In this document: piece after piece, positions 1 to 11,858 of the stretch
Numbering within the stretch: position 1 is the first letter of the stretch
Layout of the letters: every line of letters begins with the position of its first letter
Assembly: GCA_037127255.1 (NCBI GenBank)
Contig: JBANSL010000005.1
Coordinates: 83,643,160-83,707,159 of the forward strand
Direction: 5' to 3'
DNA length: 64,000 nucleotides
From: Persicaria tinctoria
Taxonomy: Eukaryota; Streptophyta; Magnoliopsida; Caryophyllales; Polygonaceae
Notes under the pieces: generated by a model
Databases searched by the model: none
What the model was told of the DNA's origin: nothing
Seen by the model: the letters and a program-made list of their open reading frames with translations, nothing else
Program-made: the position numbers and the translations under genes

Positions 1-109
1 GATTTAGGACAAAATAGCGAATCCCGTCCCGATCCCGTCCCGCAAAAATTATGCGGGACGAAACGCGGGACGATCCCGGTGGGATCCCGCAAATCCCGTC
101 CCGTCCCGC

Positions 110-152
<43 letters not shown>

Positions 153-457
153 TTTTATAATAATAATAATATTATTATTATAATATTATAATAATATTAT
201 TATTATAATATTATAGAATAATAATAATATATTATTTTGAGCAAATATTATTTATAACTATAATAATAATTTTCAATTTTCAATTTATAATAATAATAAT
301 ATTATTATTATATAATATTATAATAATATAATATAATTTAATAATAATATTAATTTATATCATATTATATTTTTTTCTTGTAAAGTATAATTATTTTATA
401 ATAATAACAATAAAAATAAGTAATATTATTTTATTTTATTTTTAATTATAATGTGGG

Positions 458-513
<56 letters not shown>
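110..513. repeat. AAT/ATT microsatellite tract
   Basis: Long runs of AAT, TAT and ATT triplets with AT-rich interruptions. The densest parts are 112-150 and 458-512. Open frames across it encode only poly-tyrosine or similar runs and are not genes. Confidence 0.9.
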
Positions 514-517
<4 letters not shown>

Positions 518-528
518 ATAAAAACATA

Positions 529-897
529 TTACAAGAAATTAGTGGGCAACCGAGATACTATATGGGCACCCACCCCTTTAGCGATAACAAAGCCAAGTCT
601 AGTAAAAATATAACGTGCAGCACGAGCCCCAGCATCCTGAGATACCGAGAATTTCTGAATCCGCTTCAGCAATGCAACCGCATCTGTATCCAACTCCCCC
701 AATGAAGAGAATGAGAAGGGTAGGAAACCATAAACAGCCGCCGTACACAAATCTCGATACTTGACACACTTACGTCGAGCAGCATCAACAACAGCACGAC
801 CAGGCATAAAGTCAGAAATTCCAGACTGAGTCAATGGAGATGATCCCATCAAATCGACACACACATCCCGCCCATTTAGAGTTACAAGAGGCAAATA
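529..897 (-). pseudogene. Fragment of a repeat-associated plant protein
   Basis: An open frame of about 120 codons on the minus strand contains the blocks GSSPLTQSGISDF, LPFSFSSLGELDTDAV and VALLKRIQKFSVSQD and ends VSRLPTNFL. I recall closely similar blocks in many plant proteins annotated as hypothetical and often next to reverse-transcriptase remnants, but I cannot name the family with certainty. It sits between microsatellites inside a mobile element, has no clear promoter, and begins without a convincing N-terminus. A captured or retroelement-derived fragment is the likely explanation. Confidence 0.4.
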
Positions 898-1365
898 GCT
901 AATTAAATACGGTATTCTTCCTAACTATCAATCGATAATTAGACAATATTGGTAAATCTTGTCTCAATTCCTTTCCGTCCTCATCTAGTAAGATAATGTA
1001 GCCAGATATGTTGAATATTATAATTAATTATACAATCATTGTATGAATTAATAATAGTATTATAATATTATTATTATTATTATTGAATAATATAGTTGAG
1101 AATAATACCGTATTCTACATATTATACTAAATAATGAATTATGAAAGCATTTTTCACTTTGCAAATTTATATAATATTTTATTATTTTTATATGCGGGAC
1201 AAGGCCCGTCCCGTCCCGATCCCGTCCCGTCCAGACACCATCCCGTCCCGATCCCGTCCCGAAAAAAAAATGTCAATCCCGTCCCGATCCCGTCCCGAAA
1301 AAAATTCGCGGGACGAGTCCCGTCCCGGCCCAATCCCGTCCCGTCCCGTCCCGTGCCCACCCCTA

Positions 1366-2417
1366 ATCTTGATGACAAATGCTAAGAAAACAGGTTGTGT
1401 TCGCGATCAAGCTTCATTTGAAGAAGTATTACTCAGGTTTCAGTTTATCACTTTATCAGTTTTCTATTGAAATGGCAGACAATGAGGGGGGGGGGGGTGC
1501 ACAAAAGAAGAGCAACATCCCTCTATCCATTTTCTTCAAAAATATAAGGTTCCTTTACCTCATTTGTGTACCCAGTCTGTTTAGGCTTCGTTTGGCTAAG
1601 TGTTATTTTAAGTACTTTGAGGCATATCCAATGATTGATTACCTTGCAGCATATCCACTGATAATTTAATTTCAATTTCACTTTTACCATGAAAAACACA
1701 ATCGGTAAAAAAAATAGGTCGAAGCCAGGGCCGAATAAAAGAATAGCATGTTTGCAAGAAGATTAGTAGTAACTCCTAAGAAGCACAATGAATAACCTAT
1801 TCGTCATTTCGCACATAGGTACAATGAAGAAGATTAATGTTTTGAACCCATACTGGCTACCTCACTAACATATCATTTAGATTATCAAACCTTCATCATA
1901 ACAAGACTAGCATTAAACAGTAAACCTTTGAATGAGAGAAAGTCCAGAAACTGGGTATCTGGTTAGAATTGGTATCAGTCTAGACTAACTTATCTGCTTC
2001 AGTACGGGTATCAGTATAGAGTGTTCATATTAAGTGTGTGTGTGCGTGCGCGCCCATTTAAATTCCAGTATAGTTATAACTAATAAAGGCATGGAATGGC
2101 TCACACTGGTGTATAATGCCATATCAAGTTGATACAGACACCTCACCAATCAAAGATTCAAAACACCAACCGCAGATCACAGAATCAAGGTCATTATGCC
2201 AAAGCAACAAGTGAAATTCCACAATGCATTCCCCGACATGATATGAACTCAACACTACTCACAATCCAAAATGTTGATGAAAGCCTAAATGGAAGTTTCC
2301 TTATATCACCAATCAACAATAACATCGCCATTTCCACACAATCCAAAAAACCTCCAAGCCCTAATTGAACAAAAAATTAGGTTAAAATTCAAATGAAAAA
2401 GGGGGAGAAAAACATAC
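1366..2417. other. Probable intron of the bL25-like gene; no gene seen
   Basis: No protein-coding similarity was recognised on either strand. The stretch lies downstream (minus sense) of the first exon of the bL25-like gene, so it is best read as the start of a long first intron. It includes a short TG/CG-rich run near 2033-2052 and otherwise ordinary AT-rich DNA. Confidence 0.4.
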
Positions 2418-2837
2418 CATCCTGGGCAACACGCGGACATTCTCAATGACCTCGTCAGAATCGGAGCGAACCTCGAGATTGAAGAGCCTGGAAAGGAAAA
2501 AAGATCGGCCGAGTTGATTAACGAGCTTCTTAATCTGATTAGTCTGGACGGAGATGAGCCTTTTGTTTCCCCCGTACTGGCCGTCCTTCTGCTCGAAGAC
2601 GATGCTGGGGACCCTACCTGACTTGCGCTCCCGGGCAGCGATCTTCTTGCCGGATTCGGATCTCGGGACTGCCCTAATTACCTCGGCGTACTTGGGGTCG
2701 GGCGTTGGGAAACCATCGAGGTATGTGAGTGGGGTATCTGGTTCGGGAGGGAGAACTACGGCGGCGGCAGCGGAGTGGCTGAAGTGGCGGAGGTGGAGGG
2801 CGGCGGTGGTGGAGAGGATGGATCGGCGAAGCAACAT
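2418..2837 (-). CDS. Organellar ribosomal protein bL25-like, exon 1 (partial gene)
   Basis: Encodes the N-terminal 140 residues of a plant protein of the ribosomal L25/TL5 type, expected to bind 5S rRNA in an organellar ribosome. The start at 2837 gives an Arg/Ser/Ala-rich leader (MLLRRSILSTTAALHLRHFSH) typical of a mitochondrial or plastid transit peptide. A conserved core follows, with the blocks KYAEVIRAVPRSESGKK, RVPSIVFEQKDGQ and VIENVRVLPR. The exon ends in phase 0 at a good donor, ATG|GTATGT, at 2417/2416. Full-length plant relatives are roughly 250-270 residues, so the second half is missing. I found no matching exon between 1 and 2417. The rest must lie beyond the left edge, across an intron carrying a transposon, or be lost. 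Confidence 0.75.
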
Positions 2838-3645
2838 CTGCCGCCGCTGGTGCTGCTGCTCTGTGTAGGAGAGGGAAAGAGGGGTTTGTAGGCGAAGAGA
2901 GAAGAGAAAGGAAGGTGTTTGGGGTTTGCGAGGGTTTTGGACGAAAGGCTCCGGAAATCGGATTCAGAGTGGGACAGTGGGTGAATCACTCTCTCGACTA
3001 GACCTGTTCATTTTCCTGGCTGAACCGAATTTTTGGACTGAACCGAACCACTAAATCAAACCTAAACCAAACCTAGTAGTTTCGATTCAGTTTTTTCTTC
3101 ATACTATATTTTATTTTTTCGGTTATAGGGTTTCGTTCAATTTATATCAGTTTTAATTTAAATGGAAATAATTTGACGCACTAGACAAGTATGGTGGGTT
3201 GAGAGATCGAAAACGACATACTGACTAACTGTCGTGATACAACAACAACAAAAAAGACTCGCCCCCAATCGATCACAATAACAAACAACCCAAACAAAAT
3301 CAAGGAGGTCCAGGGATAGACCTAAATTTTAACTACTATTTCTTTTATTTTTGTTTGTATAGTTTAGGTTGGATAGTAAATTATGAGTCTTTCATTTTCA
3401 ATTTTATTTTTCACAGTTTTATGATCTTATAGCATGTTGTATATTTTGAAATTCATATGTCATGCTATTTTTTTTATATAAGGAAAGGAATTCGATTTTA
3501 TAGACAATCCTAGAAAAACTAAGAGATCGGACAAGCAGATAGATGGATTAACCATCATGTAAAACCTTAATCAAATAACGGAAACAAATGACTGAAAGGA
3601 AATAACAATAATCAAATAACCGAAAGGAAAATGCAAAAATAAAGT
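2838..3645. other. Upstream region of the bL25-like gene; AACCGAA-rich repeat, no gene
   Basis: Bases 2838-2990 are the probable promoter and 5' leader of the minus-strand gene. From about 2999 a stretch begins TAGACCTGTTCATTT and carries AACCGAA repeats. This resembles the start of the TAG-ended miniature elements found elsewhere in the window, but no matching right end was found. The rest is AT-rich with no recognised gene. Confidence 0.4.
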
Positions 3646-4092
3646 AACCAGATATGCATGACAAAATTCGCATGCCTCTCACCTTGAACCTCCCACACTC
3701 GATCACACACCTCCCACACTTGATCGCACTTCAAGGATCTCGACACTTCGTCTACCCTTGAACCTCCCACACTCGATCGCACTTCGAGGATCTCGACCCT
3801 TCGTCTAGTGACACTCGACCCACACTCGATTGCACTTCGAGGCCTCGACCCTTCGTCTCTCACTTGAGTGTCTCTCACTTGAGTGTCTCTCACTATGGTG
3901 TCTTCTTTAACCCGGAATCAAAGGAAGCAAATGTGCTCAATTTTAAACTCAAAAATTCAACTTATATTTGAAAATGGCAAGTCTTACAAAATATATAGGA
4001 GAAAATTATTACCTACTAAGTGTTTAAAATCGATGTGGGGCATATTTTTTTTCGAAAAATGAAGGAAAATTCTATTAGTCTAGATCACATCA
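3646..4092 (-). repeat. Left LTR copy of a small LTR retrotransposon remnant
   Basis: A direct repeat of 4461-4750. Shared landmarks in order are CCAGATATGCATG, CTCACCTTGAACCTCCCACACT, TATAGGAGAAAATTATT and CTACTAAGTGTTTA, ending GATCACATCA. Its outer part is not recognisable, so this copy is truncated or replaced at its left side. It also contains an internal tandem expansion of a unit with CACTCGAT and GATCTCGACCCTTCG (3690-3860). Confidence 0.65.
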
Positions 4093-4314
4093 TCCTCCCC
4101 TCATTTGAAGAAGACTCATCTCGAATCTTGCGTTGTCTTTCCAAAATATATGGTAGGTATGATACGCCTCTGTATGTTGGATCTACGTAAAGGATTGATG
4201 GTTGAATCTATATATGGCCTTCCCCTGTACGTTGGATGTGTGTAATGTACTTCAATGGGTTGTGTCGGATGACAGTGATGGCTGCACAAAAAGCCTAAGG
4301 AACCTTTTTCGGAA

Positions 4315-4326
4315 GCTCTGATACCA
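4315..4326 (-). other. Primer-binding site (initiator Met-tRNA type)
   Basis: On the minus strand this reads TGGTATCAGAGC, the usual plant retrotransposon primer site complementary to initiator Met-tRNA. It lies two bases from the right LTR copy, which sets the element on the minus strand. The internal region between the LTRs is only about 240 bp and has no coding capacity, as expected for a TRIM-type or deleted element. Confidence 0.75.
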
Positions 4327-4328
4327 CT

Positions 4329-4750
4329 TGATGTGCTCGGGAAACTCTTCGAGCTAGTAGGATCGACGACGAGGTTTCTCCATTATTTGAAGGGATCGCG
4401 CGATAAACTTTCTACTATTCCTCCATTATTTGGGATCACCATAAACTTTCTACCAGTGACCAGATATGCATGGTAAAATTTACAGGCCTCTCACCTTGAA
4501 CCTCCCACACTCGATCTCAATCCTGAGGATCTCGACCCTTCGACACCTTAATCTCTCACTAGGGTATCTCCCTCGACATCTTACCAAAGGGCTCAACTTT
4601 TAACTAAAAAATTCAACTTGTATTATAAAATGACAAGCCCTACAAAAAATATAGGAGAAAATTATTGTCTACTAAGTGTTTACAATCGATGTGGGAAGTT
4701 TTTTTTTAATCGAAAAATGAAAGAAAAATCTATTAGCCTAGATCGCGTCA
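4329..4750 (-). repeat. Right LTR copy of the small LTR retrotransposon remnant
   Basis: Runs from TGATGTGCTC to GATCGCGTCA. Together with the left copy the termini are the canonical TG...CA with short inverted ends (TGATGTG/CACATCA, the right end here mutated). It matches the left copy over most of its second half. It directly abuts a LINE RNase H fragment beginning at about 4751. Confidence 0.65.
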
Positions 4751-5110
4751 TTATGTCAAATCCTCATACAACTATTCTGTTGGACGTATAATTAGGGATA
4801 GTGATGGTCGGGTTATTGATATTTTCAAGCAAGTAGTCCATCCTAGTTCAGTTCTTCAAATAGAAGCAAAAATTGTTTGTCGGGGCATCAAAGCTGCAAT
4901 TGGAAAGGGCGTTAATAGTCTTATTAGGAAAGGTGACTGTCTTAGAGTCATTATGGCAATCAGTGGGTGCTCCATTTTGTCTCTTGGGAAATATGTAAAA
5001 TAATTGAAGAAATGAAGTTCAAGAATATAAGCTTTAACCATTGTTATAAGGAAGTCAATAGTAGTGCTGATTTTATAACAAAAACTACTATGATTCGTAA
5101 TATGGATACT
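4751..5110 (+). pseudogene. LINE-type RNase H domain fragment
   Basis: Conceptual translation gives blocks such as VGRIIRDSDGRVIDIFKQ, QIEAKIVCRGIKAAI and, after a frame change near 4960, WEICKIIEEMKF and FNHCYKEVNSSADFI. This order matches the C-terminal RNase H-like domain (RVT_3 type) common at the end of plant non-LTR retrotransposons. At least one frameshift and the lack of the rest of the element show it is a dead fragment. Confidence 0.65.
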
Positions 5111-6716
5111 GACGATGCCCTAGAAAATAGTCCTCTTGATAAATAGGGGTAGGACGTCATAAATAGGTCGCCTAACGCAAAAGTCACACTAGATATAATA
5201 TCATCCATCGCGAGCCCCCTATCTTCCAAACCGTGATCAAAGACCCTCCTATGGAATTACACATAGATCGCGATCAAGGTTCTGATACTTACAAACATAC
5301 CACTTACGCTAAGTAAACAAAGGCCCCGCGCCGTCTAACCCTACAACAAGAGCAAGCAGCTTGCTGCCCAAGCACCTCCTCGCTGACATTGACAAGTATA
5401 ACAATTCAAACCCTCTGGCATGAGGGCATGAGTTACACGTGTCCTCTGCCAACCAATGAGGGGCCACCGACCAGTTACTCGCTTGGTAACACTATAAATA
5501 ACCCCCTTAGGATCACAAGGAAAGGATTCGATTTTAGGAAGCAACACAAGAGCTCTGCAATCCTCCATGATATTAGACCTGAGCATGGGCCGGGCCGGGC
5601 GGGCTTGGTCCGGTCCTTAATCAAATTTTCAGCCAATTACACCAGACTGGACTTGGGCCAAGCCCGATTTTTGGGCCGAATGCCTTGTCCAAGCCCGCCC
5701 TCATTGCCGAGTCGGGCCGCCCACCGGGCCAAGCGGGTCTAACGTCTCAAATTCATTTTTTTTTTATCAAAAAATCGAAATCGAACTATTTTTTTTTTAA
5801 AATAAAAGCAAAATCATAAATTATACCAATACTTTCAAATGTGAGGCAAATCTGGATACAATATTAGGTTACTAACAAATGCAAGTCCGACACGCTGGGC
5901 CTACCGGCCCGCTTGGGTCAACTACTTTGTCCAAGCCCGCATATTTTCCCGGGCGGATTGCCTTGAAGTTGAGTTCTTGGAACCTCTGATCGGAGAAGAA
6001 CATCTAGAGCATAACATCATTTAACAAACTTCCTCTAAAGACGACCATTGATTAGTAAAATACCAAACGCGATCAAATCTAATCGCGAGGAACACGTTGG
6101 TCCCAAACGCCAACTCATAACAAATAACTTGACTACACGAGAACACCCCCTAGTTGGCTTTGCAGGTAATAAAAGACATATGTCGTCACCTTGAGGTAAT
6201 AAGTATAGGTGAATTTATAGAAACACTTCAGATACACTCTAGATGAATCAGAATCTTTATAACACAGAATAATTAAGATTGAGCTTTGCCTTTTATAAAC
6301 TTAAATTGACTTGATTTAAAACAATCTTTCAATTGATCTGAAATTCGATTGGCCAAAAACTCCAATGAAGTGAATCCAAGCCTAACCCGAATGATCCAAG
6401 CCTACCCTTACCAACTGCGTAAACCCGTATCTTTTTGGGCCCGGACCCTCCGGGTCACGTGTTAGGCCAGGTTGAATCGCAGCAGGCCGCGTACTGTATT
6501 TGAATGTGCTCGAGAAACAGGTCATGGAAAAATCCAACGGCCAGGATTAAATCTTAAACTCTGAGGGGTTATGTCTCTGTTGCTCCTCCCTATTAAAAAC
6601 ATCAACGGAAGGAAGGTCTTCGTTTCTATTCGCTTTCACTCGCGTCTTGAAGAGAGAGAAAGTGAGTTTCATTCCAGGAGGGGGTACGCTCGGATCGTAT
6701 TCGTAGGGTCTCAACC
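5111..6716. other. Intergenic region with GGGCC-rich repeat; RTNLB promoter at right end
   Basis: No gene recognised. Bases 5574-5960 start TAGACCTGAGCATGGGCC and are full of GGGCCGGGC/GCCCG motifs. A related piece begins TAGACCTGAGCATG at 19229. No closing inverted end was found, so this is probably a truncated miniature element. The last 200 bases or so before 6717 are the presumed promoter and leader of the reticulon-like gene; no clean TATA box could be fixed. Confidence 0.5.
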
Positions 6717-8837
6717 ATGTCGGAGCACGACGAATCCAAGGGTGAGTCGATCATCGAGAAGATCGTCGACAAAATCCATCACGACTCCTCCTCTTCCGAT
6801 TCTGATGACGACAAGCCGGCACTGTCACTGAAATCCAACATATACCGCTTGTTCGGGAGGGAAAAGCCCGTTCACAAGGTCCTCGGTGGTGGAAAACGTA
6901 CGCCTCTTTCTGATCTCGCTGTTTCGGCTTTCGTCTTTATCTTTTCTCTTGTGCTTCTGCTCGGATTCTCATCTTCGTGTTTGACTGTTGCATTGATTGT
7001 TTGATTTTTCCGATTGTTTGATATGAAGTTTGTAAAATGATGTCTGTAGTTGCAATTGTCCTGGATTCGGATTAGCGATAACGCGCAGATCGAAAATGAT
7101 AGGAAATTGTCACAATTGATTCGATTGATTTTGGTCTTGTAAATGATCGGTCAAGATTTAGATCTGAATATTAGATGAATATACTAGTTATTTTGAATCT
7201 TGCTTCTTGTTTCAGCTGGAAAAAACTCATTCTTGTGAATGCTTTGAATAGCGATGTAGATCTATAAAATGATCTCACTTGCATCGCCTTCCTCTGGTGA
7301 ATTTTACGCCTGAACATTTATTTTAAAATGTTTATGGTTGTTTGTGTTGTTAATCTCTGCCTTTTGTGCTCAAAAGGTTTTTATCCAGCCTTTAATTTAT
7401 TTGGGAGAAAGATACTTAAAACCTTTTTTTTTATGTTAATTGTGGCCATGTGCTTTGCTGGTGTTGTTCTTTTGCTCAGATATCAGTGTTCGATTGTTAA
7501 TACTTATTAGTAATGGTTTGGTTTTCCCGATTGTTTGATATGGCATGATTAAAATGATGTACGTATTAGTCTAATATTGGGAATCCCTCTTGGTTCTGTA
7601 TCTCCTCGGATTCAATATAATGCACATATTGGAAATACTTGAAAATTGTTGCAATTGATTCAAATACTTTGAGGAATTTTCTAAAGGATCGGATGAAATG
7701 CCAGTTTTCTTGAGTTCTGCTTCTTGCAGTAGTTGGAAAAAGCTCGTTTCTGTGAATGCTCCTCGTTGTTAGGTGATCATTTTGTTGATTCTGCATTTTG
7801 TGCTCAAAGGGTTTAAAACCTTCAATTTGTTTTGGGGAAAAATTTCTATCCGTTAAGTTACAACTACCCTTTGTACTATCTCTTTTTTCTTCTTATCTCT
7901 TTATGCTCATTCATTAATGAACCATATTATGTTTCAGCTGCTGATGTTCTCTTATGGAGGGACAAGAAAATCTCAGCAGGAATTCTTGGTGGTGTCACTG
8001 CTGTATGGTTTCTGTTTGAAGTGTGCGAGTACCACCTCCTGGCTTTCATCTGCCATGCCCTGATAGTCTCGCTTGCTGGAATGTTCTTGTGGTCAAACGC
8101 CTCAAGCTTCATCAAGAAGTAAGGGTGCTAATGATATGGAAGATTTTCCCTTAAATTATTTTTGGGATTGTGCTCCTGTTTGCATATTAACAGTTGCATT
8201 TCTAATCTCCTTTTTAGAGCTCCACCTCGCATTCCTGATATTGTCATTCCAGAACAGCCTGTCCTGCAAGTGGCATCTGCTTTGACCTATGAGATTAATC
8301 GAGCTATTGCCACTCTCCGGTTCATTGCATCAGGAAAAGATCTGAAGAAGTTTCTATTGGTATGTATTGCTTTAGGAACTTGTGACTGAAATAAATGAGC
8401 CGTGCTGCATTATCTCTGCTCCATCTCTTCATCTTATTAATAGTACCTGATTTTCGTTGCCCTTTTTCTTGTGTTTGATGGGCTAGGTGATTGCTGGTCT
8501 GTGGATTTTCTCGATTTTGGGCAGCTGCTGCAACTTCTTGACTTTGTTCTACATATGTAACTATCTGCATTCCTATATTCTTTTCCCAATTACATGTTAG
8601 TTCAAGTTGTTAGATGTGCTGATTCTGATCATTTGCGGATTTCTTTCAATTCCATTTGCTGCCTTAGGCTTTGTTTTGCTGCACACCTTGCCTTTGCTGT
8701 ACGAGAAACACGAAGATAAGGTGGATGCATTTTCTGAGAAGGCATTGGCCGAGTTCAACAAGCATTATGTAGTGTTCGAGGAGAAGGTCTTGAGCAAGAT
8801 CCCCAGGGGTCCCTTGAAAGACAAGAAGAGAGAGTAG
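6717..8837 (+). CDS. RTNLB: Reticulon-like protein B (RTNLB), five exons, complete
   Basis: Encodes an ER-membrane reticulon that shapes tubular endoplasmic reticulum. Exons read 6717-6897, 7938-8118, 8218-8359, 8487-8556 and 8668-8837, all with GT-AG ends and compatible phases, giving 247 residues, the usual RTNLB length. Residues 1-55 are an acidic, Ser/Asp-rich cytosolic tail ([11 protein letters not shown]). The reticulon domain starts at about residue 50 with [21 protein letters not shown] and contains the conserved LLWRDKK. Two long paired hydrophobic hairpins follow, around [16 protein letters not shown]...LIVSLAGMF and [10 protein letters not shown]...[11 protein letters not shown]. 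The C-terminus is lysine-rich (KDKKRE), resembling a di-lysine ER signal. The start was chosen as the first ATG that opens the acidic tail. No damage was seen, so the gene is probably functional. Confidence 0.93.
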
Positions 8838-11186
8838 ACTCAGAGTCCATCCAGGTTTTAGGTCTCGTTTGTCAACACTCGAGGTAGGTGTGTTTCATGA
8901 AAGGGTTTCACATCTCTTTATGCGTCTTCAACTAGAAATATACACGGTTGGCTTAGGGTTGGAAGCTTTTCTTCATCTTACATGGTAGACAAAGAATGGA
9001 TAATTTGTCTTATTCCCCCTTTTGAGTCGAGAATGGATTTGACTTGTATGATCAGATGGTGGTAATTCTGTTGTTACATGGTTTTCTGTGTTGAGTTGTT
9101 TGTTCTTCAATCTATATTATTTCTGTGTTGAGTTATTTGCCTCCTAGATCCTCCGTTGAAAGTTTTTCCTTCTCCTTCCTAGATCCGCCTTCCCCATAGA
9201 GGCCGCTCCCCTGCTTCAGTGCTTCAGCTTGTTCATTACCATTCCCCCGGATGCAGTAACTTTCATAGAAGGAAACAAGAATCTCAACTGAAGATAAAGA
9301 CTATAGTAAGATAGGATAATATAACGTAGGAGCACTTTTCTGATTTTTTGCCTCCTGACAATCTCCATGTTCAGAGGTCTAGGTTAATCACTCTTTCTCT
9401 ACCCTTCTTTAAATCGTCTGCAAAATTAGTTGCAATTTAGCATATACTGTTGTCTTTCATGCTGAATCAACTCCTTAACAGGACGGTAGGCAGCAGTTAT
9501 GCATAGATAATAGATTCTATTAATATTCTAAATTTCAAAAAAACCAGCATTAGTACAACAACTACAAGCATGGGAAAATAACATCATGTTGAAAATATTT
9601 GAGAGGGGAAAAACAATCCTTTGCCTTGAGACCACATCTGCTATACACTTCTACAATTGTTGCAATCTCCTTGAATTCAGTCCTCTTCCAGCCATTTCTT
9701 TTGCCAACTAAGTTCTCAGGATTGTCTCTCGGTTCTCCACAAAAGGCAGATCGACCATTATTCATATGGTTTCAATCTTAAGGGAGCTTCCATTTATAGT
9801 TGTGATAGATATTGACAGAACCAGAACTTTACCGGAGAGGGTACATTTCGTGATAGATAGTCACATTTTCATATGCAAATGTGAAACTATGTATCTGCAA
9901 TCAGCAAAGAGAACCAGTTGCAAGATCTGTGAATTTTACACTTACATAAACATATGTAGAGAGATTGTTTTCCCTCCCTTCCTATTCTGCATGCATAAAG
10001 GAAAGGCATGTATTTGGCCTTTTTTATTGCATATAATGCTACCTCGGTGAACCGGAACGGTAAGGAACCTGTGGAGTTGAACTCCGTGGATTTTAAAGGA
10101 TTTCTATCAACCCTAAAAACTAAATTAAAAAATGGCTAAACTAATTTAAATCAAAATCACTTATTTAGAATTGAGTGGTTAAAATTTAACCAACTTTACA
10201 TAGAGTTATTTTGATAACTCTGTGGATCTCAAGTGGAACCCGAGAGGGTGCCCGGACACTCAACAATCTACCTACGAGTATTGCGTCTATATATTCACTA
10301 AAGGCATACCGTCCCCATTATTGCAATACTAGCCTACTAGGGTTGTTATAAGTTGTTACATTACGATTTATATACGACGTGGGGCTCACACACGTCCAAG
10401 GGCAACACGCGCCAACCAATCCGAGTGGAGTGCCATCATAAAACCAATTGCTGTTAGGAGGAGAAGCTCACTCACTTATGTACAAGGCTTGGATTCGCTG
10501 TATTTTCCATATGAGATACTATCCCACTTCATATTTCATATTCTCAACACCCCTTCAAGTGCAACTGCTTGGCCACACATTATTTTGCCTAGCTAGAGCT
10601 TGGTTTAAGCTCATTCATTTATTAAATAAGGCGAGTATGAGCATATTTTTAAACTTGATTCAATGCTTGTTTTGGACCGATTTAAACTCGACTTTTGTGG
10701 AATATACAATTGCCAATCAGTAATACCATAGGCTTAGTTTGGTAATGCAAGTAGTTTTACAGAGTTTTGATTCATAACTTTTTTCCTATTAAAAAATCTA
10801 TTCTTTTTCTCCTTTTTCATCAACTACTTTGTATCAACCATCCTAACCGTCAATGTTACCAAATATACATACTGGCTTATGATTAGTTTAATGTAACACT
10901 CGTTATTCATCAGTTTCAACAACCCTTTCAGCTTTAGTTATTTCATTAGCTATGTGTTAGTCGAGGATAAACTGTGCATAACTTGACCCCCTTGAGTTGA
11001 AGCTCTCCTTGTTTGGAGAGGCCATCTCTATCCCCTTGAAGGATTCACCTACTCTTTGAATGAGATTCTATTGGGTGGTAATTGTTGTTGGAATAGCTCG
11101 TAGATCGTAATTGTGATCAACATATAATATAGTGATAAGTATTGCAACTGCATCCGCATTAACTACATTTGGTCATTTGCAATTTA
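8838..11186. other. RTNLB 3' flank and intergenic DNA; no gene supported
   Basis: The first few hundred bases are the reticulon-like gene's 3' UTR and flank. A short minus frame at 9562-9765 encodes EFKEIATIVEVYSRCGLKAKDCFS, which I do not recognise. I see no splice or domain support for it. The rest is AT-rich without recognisable coding or element ends. Confidence 0.5.
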
Positions 11187-11194
11187 ATTGCAAC

Positions 11195-11850
11195 AAGTAG
11201 CGGAGCAGGATTTATATCCGGGGGTCCTAAAAAAAATTTTGTGAATTTTTTTTGTGTATCTTATTAAGAAGATTTTTTCTAAGAAAATATTGAAAAAACA
11301 CTAAAATTGTGATTTTTTAATTTAAATATAAATATGATTTTTTTTAATGAAATAGTGAATAGAAACAAAAAAATATAGAGAGAAATCAAAAAGAATATTT
11401 AATGATTTAGTAAAACATAAATATGACTTTTTTTTAATGAAAAAACACTAAAATTATGATTTTTTTAATTTAAATATAAATATGACATTTTTTTTAAAGA
11501 AATAGTTGATAGAAACAAAAAAATATAGAGAGAATTTAAGAAGAATTAATAATATAGTAAAACATAAATATAACATTTTTTTAATAAAATAGTTGATAGA
11601 AATAACAAAATATAGATAGAAATCAAGAAAAATTAATGAAATAGTAAAAGAAATAAAAAGTCAAGCATTTGGGGATTTGAATCTAAAGACCTTTATTCTC
11701 CTACCCTCCATTTTTACTACTTGAGCTACACAACCCTCTATTACCTTAAAAATACTAAATATATATAAAAAAAAAATTATTATTTTTTTTCGTATTTTTT
11801 TTTCCGAGCCGGGGCCGCCCGCCCCCAAACACCTCTTAGCTCCGCCCCTG
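11195..11850. mobile_element. hAT-like miniature element, 656 bp, TSD ATTGCAAC
   Basis: Flanked by exact 8-bp duplications ATTGCAAC at 11187-11194 and 11851-11858. The right end read inward is CAGGGGCGGAGC and the left end is AAGTAGCGGAGC, the same terminus with three changes. The interior is AT-rich with repeated AAAACACTAAAATT and AATATAGAGAGAAAT units and has no coding capacity. The 8-bp duplication and end type fit the hAT superfamily. Confidence 0.75.
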
Positions 11851-11858
11851 ATTGCAAC

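Larger units (their letters stand above)
1..1365. mobile_element. hAT-like element with CCCGT pentamer arrays, left end outside window
   Basis: Arrays of CCCGT/CCCGA pentamers occupy 1-115 and 1196-1350. The right end reads TGCCCACCCCTA and stops at 1365. This is the same terminal sequence as the complete element at 30330-31123, which has an 8-bp target duplication. The left end, and so the duplication here, lies outside the window. The interior holds long AAT/ATT microsatellites and an unrelated coding fragment at 529-897. The hAT assignment is inferred from the sister copy. Confidence 0.6.

Noticed and set aside
451..705. Open frame with a poly-tyrosine start
   Set aside because: It is an ATT microsatellite read in one frame, running antisense into the fragment at 529-897.
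1134..1385. Pro/Ser/Arg-repeat frames (RPVPIPSRP type), also at 30855-31186
   Set aside because: Produced by CCCGTCCCGATCCCGT pentamer arrays, with no conserved start or context.
9562..9765. Short minus-strand frame ending DVIFPCL
   Set aside because: No recognised domain, no splice partners and no promoter context.
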